From assembly GCA_017503785.1 (NCBI GenBank), contig JAFVSK010000025.1, positions 1 to 64,000 of the forward strand: 64,000 nucleotides of DNA. The letters run 5' to 3'. The translations under genes were made by a program, and so were the position numbers. Positions 1 through 7,575 of the stretch are shown here, piece after piece. The number at the start of each line of letters is the position of its first letter. Positions within the stretch are counted from its first letter, which is position 1. The DNA is from Clostridia bacterium. Lineage in GTDB: Bacteria > Bacillota > Clostridia > Oscillospirales > Acutalibacteraceae. The notes beneath the pieces were generated by a model. The model worked only from the letters and a program-made list of their open reading frames with translations. It was not told the origin of the DNA and ran no database searches.

Positions 1-11
1 GGCAACCCATA

Positions 12-136
12 GGCGCGGCTTTTCGTGCAGAAACGAAGTTGAGCCGCGCCGACATACGCGCGTATTTCAAGCGGCGAAACAAGCTTTATGCCGAAAAGCC
101 GCCCTATGGGCGGTTAGGAGTTCGACTCCCTTCGGC
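12..136. other. Structured intergenic segment with tRNA-like T-arm
   Basis: The 135 bases before the end of whiA contain no gene I can support. A perfect 9-bp stem (12-20 with 42-50) carries a second inner stem (22-26 with 33-37). Further on, GCCGAA (90-95) can pair with TTCGGC (131-136) around two inner hairpins: CCGCCC/GGCGGG-type (99-104 with 108-113) and GGAG/CTCC (117-120 with 125-128). The last resembles a tRNA T-arm, GGAGTTCGACTCC. The enclosed part is far too short for a tRNA, and read canonically it has an A-C mismatch. It may be the 3' end of a structured RNA that begins before the window, or a tRNA remnant. On the minus strand it is simply the region downstream of whiA. Confidence 0.35.
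94..113 (-). terminator. Probable terminator of the whiA operon
   Basis: Read on the minus strand, the hairpin CCGCCC-ATA-GGGCGG is followed by CTTTT, about 22 nt after the whiA stop codon. The U-tract is short, so termination may be partial. Confidence 0.5.
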
Positions 137-1029
137 TATAGATCTTCCGCAATCTCCAAAATGCGTTGGAAGCGATGATTCACTCCCGAACGACTGATCG
201 GCGGCGTTAGGCTTTCGCCCAAAGCACGCAAGGAATAGTCGGGGTTCTCCAACCGCAAGCGGCACAACTCCTGCAGATCCTCGGGCAACGACTCAATGCC
301 GATGCACCGCTCGATCTTGCGCACCGCATCGGCCTGCACCAGCGCCGCAGCCACCGTTTTGTCGATGTTGGCGTTTTCGCAATTCGCCTTACGGTTGACG
401 TTGTTGCGGATATTCTTGACGATCTTAATATTCATCAGCTCGAGTGATGCCGTCATGGCCCCCATGAGGGTGAGGCAATCCTCGATCTGCTCGCTTTCTT
501 TAAAATACACCACGTAGTTGCCCTTGCGCTGCACCATGCGCGGATGCAGCCCCAGTTCGGCCAACAGTGTGGCCAAATCGCGGGCAAGATTTAAATACGG
601 TGCGCTGAATTCCAAATGATAATCCACCTGCGGATTGGTAATGGCACCGCACACCAAAAAGGCACCGCGCACAAATGCCGGCGCGCATTGCTCACACTCC
701 AGCACCGCGCGATTGATACGCAGCGACACCGCTTTACCATGGCCGAAACGGTCGAATACGCGAGCACAATCCTCGCTCGGCACCGTTACCGCATGCATAC
801 CCGACTTGTCCGCCGAGGGTGCCGTGTGCACGGCAGCAACGCCGCACACCGCTTGCATCAGCGCGGTATACCGCCGTGCCGCCGCTTCGTTTTCCGTTTG
901 CAGGGCGATCGTTTTCAACGAAAAGGAACGGCCGAACTCCGCCATACCGTACAGCTGTGCCGCATCGCAGCACGCTGCTTCGTTGGCCAGCGCGGCCAAT
1001 TCGTTTTTGACATCCGACGAGAACGACAT
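136..1029 (-). CDS. whiA: DNA-binding protein WhiA
   Basis: WhiA is a conserved Gram-positive DNA-binding protein linked to cell division, chromosome segregation and, in actinomycetes, sporulation. The 297-aa product has the usual length and layout: an N-terminal degenerate LAGLIDADG-homing-endonuclease fold (starting MSFSSDVKNELA) and a C-terminal helix-turn-helix ending in ISRSGVNHRF. The ATG lies 1 nt after the murB stop codon and has an exact AGGAGG inside the end of murB, so the two are translationally linked. It is the last gene of the leftward hprK-PHP-glk-murB-whiA run. In Bacillus the gene follows rapZ/yvcJ and yvcK; neither is present here. Confidence 0.93.
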   Translation of the reverse strand: MSFSSDVKNELAALANEAACCDAAQLYGMAEFGRSFSLKTIALQTENEAAARRYTALMQAVCGVAAVHTAPSADKSGMHAVTVPSEDCARVFDRFGHGKAVSLRINRAVLECEQCAPAFVRGAFLVCGAITNPQVDYHLEFSAPYLNLARDLATLLAELGLHPRMVQRKGNYVVYFKESEQIEDCLTLMGAMTASLELMNIKIVKNIRNNVNRKANCENANIDKTVAAALVQADAVRKIERCIGIESLPEDLQELCRLRLENPDYSLRALGESLTPPISRSGVNHRFQRILEIAEDL

Positions 1030-1030
1030 A

Positions 1031-1930
1031 TTAGCCTCCTACCAGTTGAACCTCCCGCTCCAGCTCCACACCGAAGCGTTCCTTCACACGTTCCTGTACG
1101 GCGTGGCACAGCGCCATCACGTCGGCACAAGTGGCACCGCCGCGATTGATCACAAAACCGGCGTGCTTTTCGCTTACCTGTGCACCGCCTACCGTAAATC
1201 CTTTCAGACCGCATTGCTCAATAAGCGCTCCGGCAAAACACCCCTCCGGCCGTTTAAAAAAGCTGCCCGCGCTGGGATATTCCAGCGGCTGCTTATCGCG
1301 GCGGCGGGTGATATACTCCGTCATGGCTGCACGAATCGCCGCAGGCTCACCTGCCGCCAGCTTCATAGTGACCGAAATGACCGTGCAACCGTTTTTCATG
1401 AATACGCTGTGCCGATACGCAAGCTCCAGCTCCTCAGCCGGTAAGGTTACGGTTTCTCCGTCGGGGGTAAGTGCCGTGACCGATTCGATCACGTCCGACA
1501 ACTGCCCGCCGTAGGCACCGGCATTCATATACACGCCGCCGCCCACCGTACCGGGAATACCAAACGCAAATTCCAAGCCCGTAAGGCCCGCCTCACACAC
1601 CGCGGTGCACAGCTTGGTGAGCGGAACACCCGCCCCCACCGTCACCGTAGTTTCGTTAATGGCAATCTCGTTCAGCGCCAGCTGCAGTACCACGCCGCGC
1701 ACACCATCGTCACTCACCAGCAGATTGGAACCGTTTCCCAGCACCAACAGCGGTATGGCTTCCTTGCGGCACAGTTGAATCACGGCTGCTGCCTGCTCTG
1801 CCGAAGCTGCCACCGCAAACACCTCGGCCGCGCCGCCTATACGAAAGGTGGTATGGGCAGCCAAAGGTTCCTGCTCCCGTACACGGCAGCCGGTTTTTTG
1901 AAGTTGTTGCACCAGTTGGGTGTGCTCCAT
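1031..1930 (-). CDS. murB: UDP-N-acetylenolpyruvoylglucosamine reductase MurB
   Basis: MurB is the cytoplasmic flavoenzyme that reduces UDP-GlcNAc-enolpyruvate to UDP-MurNAc with NADPH in peptidoglycan precursor synthesis. The FAD-binding half carries GNGSNLLVSDDG and GIPGTVGGGVYMNAG; the C-terminal half carries SAGSFFKRP, with the catalytic serine, and HAGFVINRGG. An upstream in-frame start exists at 1975, but the ATG at 1930 (MEHTQLV) is preferred. It has AGGAG about 8 nt upstream and lies 22 nt after the glk stop, giving 299 aa, normal for the shorter clostridial MurB type. It is co-transcribed with whiA. Confidence 0.95.
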   Translation of the reverse strand: MEHTQLVQQLQKTGCRVREQEPLAAHTTFRIGGAAEVFAVAASAEQAAAVIQLCRKEAIPLLVLGNGSNLLVSDDGVRGVVLQLALNEIAINETTVTVGAGVPLTKLCTAVCEAGLTGLEFAFGIPGTVGGGVYMNAGAYGGQLSDVIESVTALTPDGETVTLPAEELELAYRHSVFMKNGCTVISVTMKLAAGEPAAIRAAMTEYITRRRDKQPLEYPSAGSFFKRPEGCFAGALIEQCGLKGFTVGGAQVSEKHAGFVINRGGATCADVMALCHAVQERVKERFGVELEREVQLVGG

Positions 1931-1952
1931 ACCACCACTCCTGTTTCTAAAT

Positions 1953-2900
1953 TTATCGTGCCAAGCACGCGGCACCGATCACACCGGCATCGTTACCCAG
2001 CACCGCCGCGACGATCTCGGTTTGCCGCTTACAGAATTTACTGTAGCGCTCCAGCACCACTTTTTCGCGCAACGGTACCAGCAGCGTTTCACCCTCGTGG
2101 CTGATACCGCCGCCGATGCACACGATATCCGGCTGGAAAATGTTGATCATGTCGATCACGCCGCACGCCACGTAGTCAATGTACTGATCCACCACGGCGG
2201 CAGCCACGGTGTCGCCGGCACGCATGCCGTCAAACGCCGTAAGACCGTTTACTTTCTCAATATCGCCGCCCACCTGCTGCCACATTTGGCTGCGCGGATG
2301 CGTTTCCATGGCTTCCTTGGTTTGGCGCACCAGCGCGGTAGCCGAGGCGTACGCCTCCCAACAGCCGCGACGGCCGCACGTGCACGGTTCGCCGTTCATT
2401 TGAATGACGGTGTGCCCCAGCTCGGCGCCGGCATAGTTGCAGCCCTCGTAAATTTTGCCGTCGATGATTACGCCGCCGCCCACGCCGGTGCCCAGCGTAA
2501 TACACACACAGCTGTTGGAGCCCTTGGCAGCGCCTGCCAGTGCTTCACCAAGCGCCGCAGCGTTAGCATCGTTATTAATGTATACGGGAAGACCCAACAA
2601 TTCATTCATGCGCGCTACGATGGGCACGTTGTTGAAATTCAGGTTGTTGGCATATTCCACCACACCCGTTTGCGTGTTGCAGGTGCCGGGGCAACCCACG
2701 CCCACACCGGCTACGTCGGCCATAGTAAGGCCGGCCGTTTCCACTGCCTCACGGCACAAGCGGGCAATGTCCTGCAATATCTCCTCTGCGGAACGTTCGG
2801 CCCTCGTTTTGCTCTTAGCCTTAGCTACAATGTTATACGCCTCGTCCACAACACCCACCACAATGTTGGTGCCGCCGAGATCTACACCGATGGTTACCAT
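1953..2900 (-). CDS. glk: ROK-family glucokinase
   Basis: This ROK-family sugar kinase most likely phosphorylates glucose to glucose-6-phosphate with ATP in the cytoplasm. The 315-aa protein starts with the phosphate-binding DLGGT loop (residues 7-11), has the catalytic-region motif NNDANAAALGE, and contains the ROK zinc signature CTCGRRGCWE. Length and motifs fit the Gram-positive GlcK group rather than ROK repressors, because there is no N-terminal HTH. AGGAGG precedes the ATG. It lies between a PHP phosphatase gene and murB in an operon headed by hprK, which places glucose phosphorylation with carbon-catabolite signalling. Exact sugar specificity is inferred. Confidence 0.9.
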   Translation of the reverse strand: MVTIGVDLGGTNIVVGVVDEAYNIVAKAKSKTRAERSAEEILQDIARLCREAVETAGLTMADVAGVGVGCPGTCNTQTGVVEYANNLNFNNVPIVARMNELLGLPVYINNDANAAALGEALAGAAKGSNSCVCITLGTGVGGGVIIDGKIYEGCNYAGAELGHTVIQMNGEPCTCGRRGCWEAYASATALVRQTKEAMETHPRSQMWQQVGGDIEKVNGLTAFDGMRAGDTVAAAVVDQYIDYVACGVIDMINIFQPDIVCIGGGISHEGETLLVPLREKVVLERYSKFCKRQTEIVAAVLGNDAGVIGAACLAR

Positions 2901-2912
2901 AGTATATCCTCC

Positions 2913-3641
2913 TTACAGAACCAGTTGCTTCTCTTTCAAAAATTCTTCGAACCGTTCGCGAGAACTGTTAATGATCAACTCCTGCGGAAACTCCGCTTCG
3001 GCCAACAGGGCAATGGCGTTTCCCAGTTGCCCCACCTGTTCGTGATAATGCGCATCGGAGTTGACCACCACACGCACCTCGTGCTGCTTACACAGTTGCG
3101 CAATGCGCGCACAGTTTTCCAACGAGTGACGCCGCACGCGGAAGGTACCCTCGTTGATCTCCACCACCTTGCCGCCGCGCCCAAACGCGGGAATGATGGC
3201 TTCGTAATGTGCGGCAAATTCGGGCGTGCCGCAATGGCCGATAATATCCACCAGCGGATTTTCCGCAACGGCCAGCCACGCTTCGGTGATTTGCTCGGGC
3301 GTGCCGTACGGCATCGTGCCGCCGTGCATCGAGGCGATCACGATCTCCATATCCTTCAAGCGCGTTTCGTTTAAATCCAAGCTGCCCTTAAAATCGCACA
3401 CGTTTACTTCAATGCCGCGCAGATGGCGCAAGCCGGCGATGCGATCGGGTAAGATCTTCATGTTTGAAAAATGCCACGGGTGCATACCGTCGCCGGTCTT
3501 AGGACCGTGATCGGTACACGCGATCGCTACCATACCGAGTGCGGCGGCAGCGGTGGCGTTTTCGGTTAATGTACTGTAGGCGTGCGGTGATGCCAACGTA
3601 TGGGTATGCAGGTCGGCCACCGGACGAAAATAGGGTTCCAT
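2913..3641 (-). CDS. PHP-domain phosphatase, YcdX-like
   Basis: This 242-aa metal-dependent phosphoesterase belongs to the PHP superfamily, YcdX/histidinol-phosphatase-like branch. Metal-ligand motifs are visible in order: DLHTHTLASPHAY near residue 9, CTDHG near residue 43, the glutamate in GIEVNV, SMHGG, GHCG and NSDAHYHE near the C-terminus. The natural substrate is not evident; family members hydrolyse small phosphorylated metabolites. The gene sits 13 nt downstream of hprK and 12 nt upstream of glk, so it is an operon member and possibly a sugar- or nucleotide-phosphate phosphatase in that context. Confidence 0.85.
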   Translation of the reverse strand: MEPYFRPVADLHTHTLASPHAYSTLTENATAAAALGMVAIACTDHGPKTGDGMHPWHFSNMKILPDRIAGLRHLRGIEVNVCDFKGSLDLNETRLKDMEIVIASMHGGTMPYGTPEQITEAWLAVAENPLVDIIGHCGTPEFAAHYEAIIPAFGRGGKVVEINEGTFRVRRHSLENCARIAQLCKQHEVRVVVNSDAHYHEQVGQLGNAIALLAEAEFPQELIINSSRERFEEFLKEKQLVL

Positions 3642-3654
3642 TGTGTTACACCTC

Positions 3655-4617
3655 TCAGAAAATTTGCGGGTCGCGGCGAGGACCTGCGGGAACGTCGTCG
3701 ACCATGCCGAGATTTTGCATCAGCTCGTGAGCGGCGTTGTAGCCCATCTTCTTTTGGCGGTTGTTCATTGCCGCCACCTCAATGATCATTGCCAGGTTAC
3801 GGCCGGGTTTGACGGGAATGGTGAGCATCGGCACGGTAATTCCCAAAATGTCCATATACTCGTTTTCCAAGCCCATGCGGTCGTACACCTTGTTATTATC
3901 CCACGGCTCCATTTGGATGACCATGTCGATCTTTTCGGTCATCTTTACGGCACCCATACCGAAAATACGGCGCACGTTAACGATGCCGATACCACGCAGT
4001 TCAATGTAGTGGCGAATGTTTTCCGGTGCGGAGCCCACCAGCGACTTGGACGACACGCGACGGATCTCCACCGCGTCATCGGCAATCAAACGGTGGCCGC
4101 GCTTAACCAGCTCGATGGCTGTCTCACTTTTACCGATACCGCTATCGCCCACCAGCAACACGCCTTCGCCGGACACCTCTACCAACACGCCGTGACGAGT
4201 AATGCGCGGTGCCAGCTGCACGTTCAAAAATGCGATAAGCGCTGCCATGAACGACGAGGTCGTATCGGCCGAGCTGAGCAGCGGTACGTCGTACGTGCGG
4301 CAAGCCTCTAACAGTTCGGGCGGCATCTCCAATTCGCGAGCCACCACCACCAGCGGCGGTTTGTGAGCCATCAGCGCGTTTACGCTTTCGCGGCGCTTGT
4401 CGGGAGAAAGGCCCTCCAAGTAGCCGTACTCGCCCTTGCCGATCACTTGGATGCGGCTGTTATCAAAATATTCAAAGTAGCCGGCCAAGCCCAAGCCCGG
4501 GCGGTTCACCTCGGCGCTCACCACCAAGCGTTGCTCGCCGCCCTCCGGCATATATACTGCCTCCAGCGACAGTTCTTTCATGATTTTTTCAAGCGAAACC
4601 GAATACGTTTGTGCCAT
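3655..4617 (-). CDS. hprK: HPr kinase/phosphorylase
   Basis: HprK phosphorylates HPr on Ser46, or removes that phosphate, and so drives CcpA-dependent carbon catabolite control in low-GC Gram-positives. The 320-aa protein has the N-terminal DRTGG-like domain, then TRHGVLVE with the catalytic histidine, the P-loop GDSGIGKSE (about residue 155), and the family signature RGIGIVNV followed by RRIFGMGAV. Length matches the family. It is the first gene of a five-gene leftward operon and is transcribed divergently from the glycosyltransferase at 4793. Confidence 0.96.
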   Translation of the reverse strand: MAQTYSVSLEKIMKELSLEAVYMPEGGEQRLVVSAEVNRPGLGLAGYFEYFDNSRIQVIGKGEYGYLEGLSPDKRRESVNALMAHKPPLVVVARELEMPPELLEACRTYDVPLLSSADTTSSFMAALIAFLNVQLAPRITRHGVLVEVSGEGVLLVGDSGIGKSETAIELVKRGHRLIADDAVEIRRVSSKSLVGSAPENIRHYIELRGIGIVNVRRIFGMGAVKMTEKIDMVIQMEPWDNNKVYDRMGLENEYMDILGITVPMLTIPVKPGRNLAMIIEVAAMNNRQKKMGYNAAHELMQNLGMVDDVPAGPRRDPQIF

Positions 4618-4658
4618 AGTTTTCGTCCTTTCCGCCGTTTCAGCTTATAGTTATTTAT

Positions 4659-4687
4659 AGTATAGCGTATTTTTCGGAAACTGAAAA
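4659..4687 (-). promoter_or_regulatory. Probable hprK operon promoter
   Basis: On the minus strand a good -10 (TATACT, 4659-4664) stands 17 nt from a weak -35 (TTTTCA, 4682-4687), about 40 nt before the hprK start. The weak -35 leaves room for activation. Confidence 0.45.
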
Positions 4688-4713
4688 GCCTTTTTTGAAA
4701 TTTTCTGTACGTC

Positions 4714-4742
4714 TTGAAAAATCCGAGTTTTTGTGGTAGACT
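4714..4742 (+). promoter_or_regulatory. Probable promoter of the GT4 glycosyltransferase
   Basis: TTGAAA (4714-4719), a 17-nt spacer and TAGACT (4737-4742) lie 50 nt before the ATG at 4793. It is divergent from hprK. Confidence 0.5.
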
Positions 4743-4792
4743 TATTGCGTATTCAACAAGCAGCCGCAGCCAAGCACGTAGGAGGCTTTTGT

Positions 4793-5947
4793 ATGAGCAG
4801 CTTTTCCGTCGGCTTGTTTAACGACTCGTTCCCCCCTGTCATCGACGGGGTGGCACAAACCGTCAAAAACTATGCCGAAAATTTAAGTAAAACCGATTGC
4901 CGCGTTACGGTGGTCACCCCCAAATACCGCGGCGTACAAGATCATTATCCGTTCGACGTGGTGCGCTATCCCTCGCTATCCATCGGCGCGCGCATCGGCT
5001 ACCGCATGGGCATCCCATTCGACCCCGACACCATCCATCACCTGCGCTCGCGTCGGTTCGATTTAATGCACGTTCACGCACCGTTCGCTTCCTCGGTGTT
5101 GGTGAACACCATTAACCATCGTCCCAAGGTGCCGGTGGTGCTCACCTATCACACCCGCTTCGACCTCGACTTAAAAAAGCGTATTCCCAATCCTGCTATG
5201 CGCAAGGTGGCCATGAAGTTCATGCTGGAAAACGTCAAATCCGCCGACGAGGTGTGGGTGGTCACCAAAAGCTGCGGTCGCTTTTTGCATGATATCGGGT
5301 ATTACGGCCCGTGGCGCGTAATGGAAAACGGCACCGACTTTGCCCGTGGCAAAGCCGATGCCGCCGACATTACCGCCCTGCGTGAAAAATACGATCTCCG
5401 CGAGGACGTGCCGGTGTTTCTGTTTGTCGGTCGTATGATGTGGTATAAGAACATTCGCTTGATGCTGGACACCTACGCCCTTCTCAAGCAAAACGGTATG
5501 CCGTTCCGCGCATTTTTCATCGGTGAGGGGTACGATCTGCCGGCTATGAAGCAATACGTCCATGAGCTTGGCTTAGACGAAGAGGTGATCTTCACCGGTC
5601 CCATCCGCGACCGAGACTATCTGCGCGTGTTTTACAGCACGGCCGATCTATTCTTCTTTCCCTCCACGTACGACACCTGCGGTATCGTGGTTAAGGAAGC
5701 CGCCGCGTGCGACTGTCCCTCGCTACTGGTGCGCGACAGCTGCGCCGCCGAGGGTGCCATACACAAGGCTTCGGGCTATCTTGCCGACGAAACCCCCGCC
5801 GCCTGCGCCGATGTCATCATGGATGCCTGCGCCGACCGCGCTGCCATGAAGCTGGTGGGCGAGCGCGCTTCGCGCGATCTGTATCTCACGTGGGAGGATG
5901 CCGTTGCCCGTGCTCACGACCGTTACCGCGAGATCCTCAAACGCTAA
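4793..5947 (+). CDS. GT4-family glycosyltransferase
   Basis: This 384-aa GT-B glycosyltransferase transfers a nucleotide-activated sugar to an acceptor, probably a membrane glycolipid. The N-terminal acceptor domain begins FNDSFPPVIDGVAQTVKN, typical of the diacylglycerol glycosyltransferase/MgtA-like GT4 branch. The C-terminal donor domain has FVGRMMWYKN and the E-x7-E-type region FFPSTYDTCGIVVKEAAA. The reading frame is open from 4733, but AGGAGG at 4780-4785 selects the ATG at 4793. It is a single gene flanked by divergent hprK and tRNA-Ala. The exact acceptor is unknown; lipoteichoic-acid anchor or phosphatidylinositol mannoside-type glycolipids are possible. Confidence 0.85.
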   Translation: MSSFSVGLFNDSFPPVIDGVAQTVKNYAENLSKTDCRVTVVTPKYRGVQDHYPFDVVRYPSLSIGARIGYRMGIPFDPDTIHHLRSRRFDLMHVHAPFASSVLVNTINHRPKVPVVLTYHTRFDLDLKKRIPNPAMRKVAMKFMLENVKSADEVWVVTKSCGRFLHDIGYYGPWRVMENGTDFARGKADAADITALREKYDLREDVPVFLFVGRMMWYKNIRLMLDTYALLKQNGMPFRAFFIGEGYDLPAMKQYVHELGLDEEVIFTGPIRDRDYLRVFYSTADLFFFPSTYDTCGIVVKEAAACDCPSLLVRDSCAAEGAIHKASGYLADETPAACADVIMDACADRAAMKLVGERASRDLYLTWEDAVARAHDRYREILKR

Positions 5948-5964
5948 AATTTTTGTAAAAGCCC

Positions 5965-5993
5965 TTGACAACGCTCCCGATTTGCGATAAGAT
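5965..5993 (+). promoter_or_regulatory. Promoter of tRNA-Ala
   Basis: A perfect -35 TTGACA (5965-5970), 17-nt spacer and TAAGAT -10 (5988-5993) place the start site a few bases before the mature tRNA at 6011. Confidence 0.75.
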
Positions 5994-6010
5994 AAGGTTC
6001 GATCTTATAT

Positions 6011-6087
6011 GGGCTCGTAGCTCAGCTGGGAGAGCGCACGGTTCGCATCCGTGAGGTTCGAGGGTTCGATCCCCTTCGGGTCCACCA
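6011..6087 (+). tRNA. tRNA-Ala, anticodon CGC
   Basis: A complete cloverleaf with encoded CCA. The acceptor GGGCTCG pairs with CGGGTCC and contains the G3:U70 wobble that is the alanine identity element. The anticodon stem CACGG/CCGTG holds loop TTCGCAT with anticodon CGC at 6044-6046, decoding GCG. The T-arm is GAGGG-TTCGATC-CCCTT. It has its own promoter and terminator. The last 14 bases recur exactly at 6992-7005, and the T-arm core recurs inverted at 6865 and 7890. Confidence 0.95.
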
Positions 6088-6090
6088 TGT

Positions 6091-6130
6091 AAAAAACCTC
6101 TTTTGTCTACCGGACAAAAGAGGTTTTTTA
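6091..6130 (+). terminator. Terminator of tRNA-Ala
   Basis: A strong hairpin, CCTCTTTTGTC/GACAAAAGAGG, has an A-run before it and TTTTTT after it, directly behind the tRNA. Confidence 0.9.
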
Positions 6131-6131
6131 C

Positions 6132-6300
6132 AATGATATCCGTTCCTTGCGAAACGGGATAAATCCACTTACGGTGGATGAAATCACTCCGTGATGAAAT
6201 CCGACTTCGTCGGGAGATAAGGACGGATTTAATTTCATCTGCGGAGCAGATTTCATCCGAGCTTGCGCGATTTCGTTGAATATCGTTGAAATCTGTGATA
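6132..6300. repeat. Mosaic of short palindromes (REP-like)
   Basis: At least four small hairpins are separated by near-identical joints of the form GATGAAATC: CCACTTACGGTGG, CACTCCGTG, CCGACTTCGTCGGG and CTGCGGAGCAG. This construction matches a widespread intergenic repeat of gut Clostridia. I see no protein: the antisense reading frame across it is just translation of the repeat. It lies between tRNA-Ala and the gene at 6338. Confidence 0.6.
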
Positions 6301-6337
6301 CAATGTATAAAATGAGGTATGAGGGGAGAATTATGTC

Positions 6338-6763
6338 GTGAACTTTACAGACATTAACGTAGAGGTACAAGCAAAAGTCCTTGAACTGCTCAATGAGCAT
6401 ATCGCTACAAGTGTCGATATTATCAAGGCAGATCATATTTTATTGCCGATGCTAATAATATTTGATTCACGGCAGTTATTCAGCTTGCAACCCAAAAATG
6501 ATGAAACAGATGTTGATAAAGCATATGCATTTGTTGTTGATAAGCTAAAAAAAGAATCTTTCTCCTATGCGTTGTTTTCTTACAGTACTCAAATAGAACT
6601 TGAAAACAGCAAAATTTCTAATGCAATAAAGACGTATATATTTACAGCACAAGGAATCGAAGTTTCTTTTTATACTCCATATTCCTTAAAAGGACTCCTA
6701 AGGAAATCCATTAATGTCGAAAAAACGATCTTTGGTGGAATAAAAGAACATGTATTTGATTGA
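6338..6763 (+). CDS. Hypothetical protein, AT-rich accessory gene
   Basis: A 141-aa soluble-looking protein that I do not recognise. It starts at GTG (6338) with GAGGGGAG about 7 nt upstream; the nearer ATG at 6333 is closed by a stop after one codon. The sequence mixes alpha and beta stretches (ADHILLPMLIIFD, YALFSYSTQIELE, FTAQGIEVSFYTP) and has no signal peptide, membrane segment or catalytic motif I can name. Codon use is clearly more AT-rich than in the flanking core genes. The gene lies between the tRNA and a copy of the tRNA 3' end, suggesting horizontal arrival. Confidence 0.6.
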   Translation: MNFTDINVEVQAKVLELLNEHIATSVDIIKADHILLPMLIIFDSRQLFSLQPKNDETDVDKAYAFVVDKLKKESFSYALFSYSTQIELENSKISNAIKTYIFTAQGIEVSFYTPYSLKGLLRKSINVEKTIFGGIKEHVFD

Positions 6764-6831
6764 ATTTACACTACTTTTAAGCTTTCTTACCCATATTTAC
6801 GCTACTTTTGGTCAGTCTTTCGCAAAAGAAG

Positions 6832-6862
6832 AAGCACCGCAACAGCGGTGCTTTTTTCTTTT
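6832..6862 (+). terminator. Terminator-type hairpin
   Basis: AAGCACCGC-AACA-GCGGTGCTT followed by TTTTTCTTTTG, about 70 nt after the gene ending at 6763. Its right half is shared with the 61-nt direct repeat and with the ends of the 7004/7888 inverted repeat. Confidence 0.7.
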
Positions 6863-6901
6863 GTCCGAAGGGGATCGAAAGCCCGTTAAGAAAACGTGCC
6901 G
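6841..6901 (+). repeat. 61-nt direct repeat, copy A
   Basis: Identical over 61 nt to 7866-7926. It starts AACAGCGGTGC and ends AACGTGCCG, and includes CCGAAGGGGATCGAA (6865-6879), the exact reverse complement of the tRNA-Ala T-arm region. Between 6764 and 7003 I see only this repeat, the hairpin at 6832, a second terminator-like hairpin (CGTGCC/GGCACG with TTTTT, 6896-6917) and the tRNA-end copy; there is no gene. Confidence 0.85.
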
Positions 6902-6991
6902 GTGGCACGTTTTTAGGGCGTGGCGTTGTACCGCCCGTATTCGCTGTACCGAAACTCATAGACGAGAACAAACTGCCGCTCTGTACAAACA

Positions 6992-7005
6992 CTTCGGGTC
7001 CACCA
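6992..7005 (+). repeat. Copy of tRNA-Ala 3' end (att-like)
   Basis: CTTCGGGTCCACCA repeats the last 14 bases of tRNA-Ala (6074-6087) in the same orientation, 918 bp downstream. This is the arrangement left when an element integrates into a tRNA 3' end. There is no integrase between the copies, so it would be a remnant or a passively carried segment. Confidence 0.5.
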
Positions 7006-7049
7006 AAAGAAGAAGCACCGCTGTTAGGCTGGTTCTCATAAGGAAGTTT
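7004..7049 (+). repeat. Inverted repeat, left arm
   Basis: A nearly perfect inverted copy of 7842-7888. The central 32 bases (AAGCACCGCTG to CATAAGGA) match exactly and the outer flanks differ at two positions. It encloses about 0.8 kb with one small membrane-protein gene. It begins inside the CCA of the tRNA-end copy. Confidence 0.8.
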
Positions 7050-7078
7050 GATTGTATTTGCTTCGCTGTAAACAAATA

Positions 7079-7112
7079 TAAACGCCGACAGATTCTTTGT
7101 CGGCGTTTATAT
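7079..7112 (-). terminator. Terminator of the membrane protein gene
   Basis: AAACGCCGACA/TGTCGGCGTTT hairpin directly downstream of the minus-strand stop codon at 7116. Confidence 0.75.
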
Positions 7113-7115
7113 TAT

Positions 7116-7463
7116 TCATTTTTTTGATACGACGCGAATCAAATTCATAACAAAAGCAATTATAAAGGTTGAAATCCCCACAATTTCGGAAACCAAAGCG
7201 ACAACGTACTTTCCATGCGAAACCTCTGTCCATTGTCCGTGGGATACTAAATAATAATGACCCGCTTGATATAATTCATACTGAGTTTCTGCATCATTGA
7301 ATGCACTTCCCCCAAATAAAAGGGTTATAAAGAAGAAAAATTGGAATGGGATAAACAGCAAACATACTAACAAATCAAACGTTTTTTTTGATTTAATGCT
7401 TTGTATAATGCCTTTGATAGTGAAAAAGAATATCAAAGCAATAATTAAATATCCTAAATACAC
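7116..7463 (-). CDS. Small integral membrane protein, unknown function
   Basis: A 115-aa protein with three clear hydrophobic segments: residues about 3-17 (LGYLIIALIFFFTIKG), 31-50 (LLVCLLFIPFQFFFFITLLF) and 87-107 (VVALVSEIVGISTFIIAFVM). A short polar loop contains YELYQAGHYYLVSHGQW. I do not recognise a family. It is AT-rich, has its own terminator and is the only gene inside the 7004-7888 inverted repeat, so it looks like cargo of a small repeat-bounded cassette. Confidence 0.6.
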   Translation of the reverse strand: MYLGYLIIALIFFFTIKGIIQSIKSKKTFDLLVCLLFIPFQFFFFITLLFGGSAFNDAETQYELYQAGHYYLVSHGQWTEVSHGKYVVALVSEIVGISTFIIAFVMNLIRVVSKK

Positions 7464-7575
7464 AATAGATTTTCCTTTACTATAAAATTACCATCAACAA
7501 ACAGGTTTTATCGCCAGTTTCGCATTTGTTTTACAAATATCGGGCAAAGCCCATACCCCTATGGTTGCACATATC

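Noticed and set aside
1-140. 3' part of tmRNA
   Set aside because: The T-arm-like loop is suggestive, but the final helix lacks the conserved tmRNA acceptor sequence, and no tag frame or pseudoknot pattern is visible in the bases available.
6128-6436. 102-codon minus-strand frame
   Set aside because: It is mostly translation of the palindrome chain at 6132-6300, a common cause of false genes in Clostridia.
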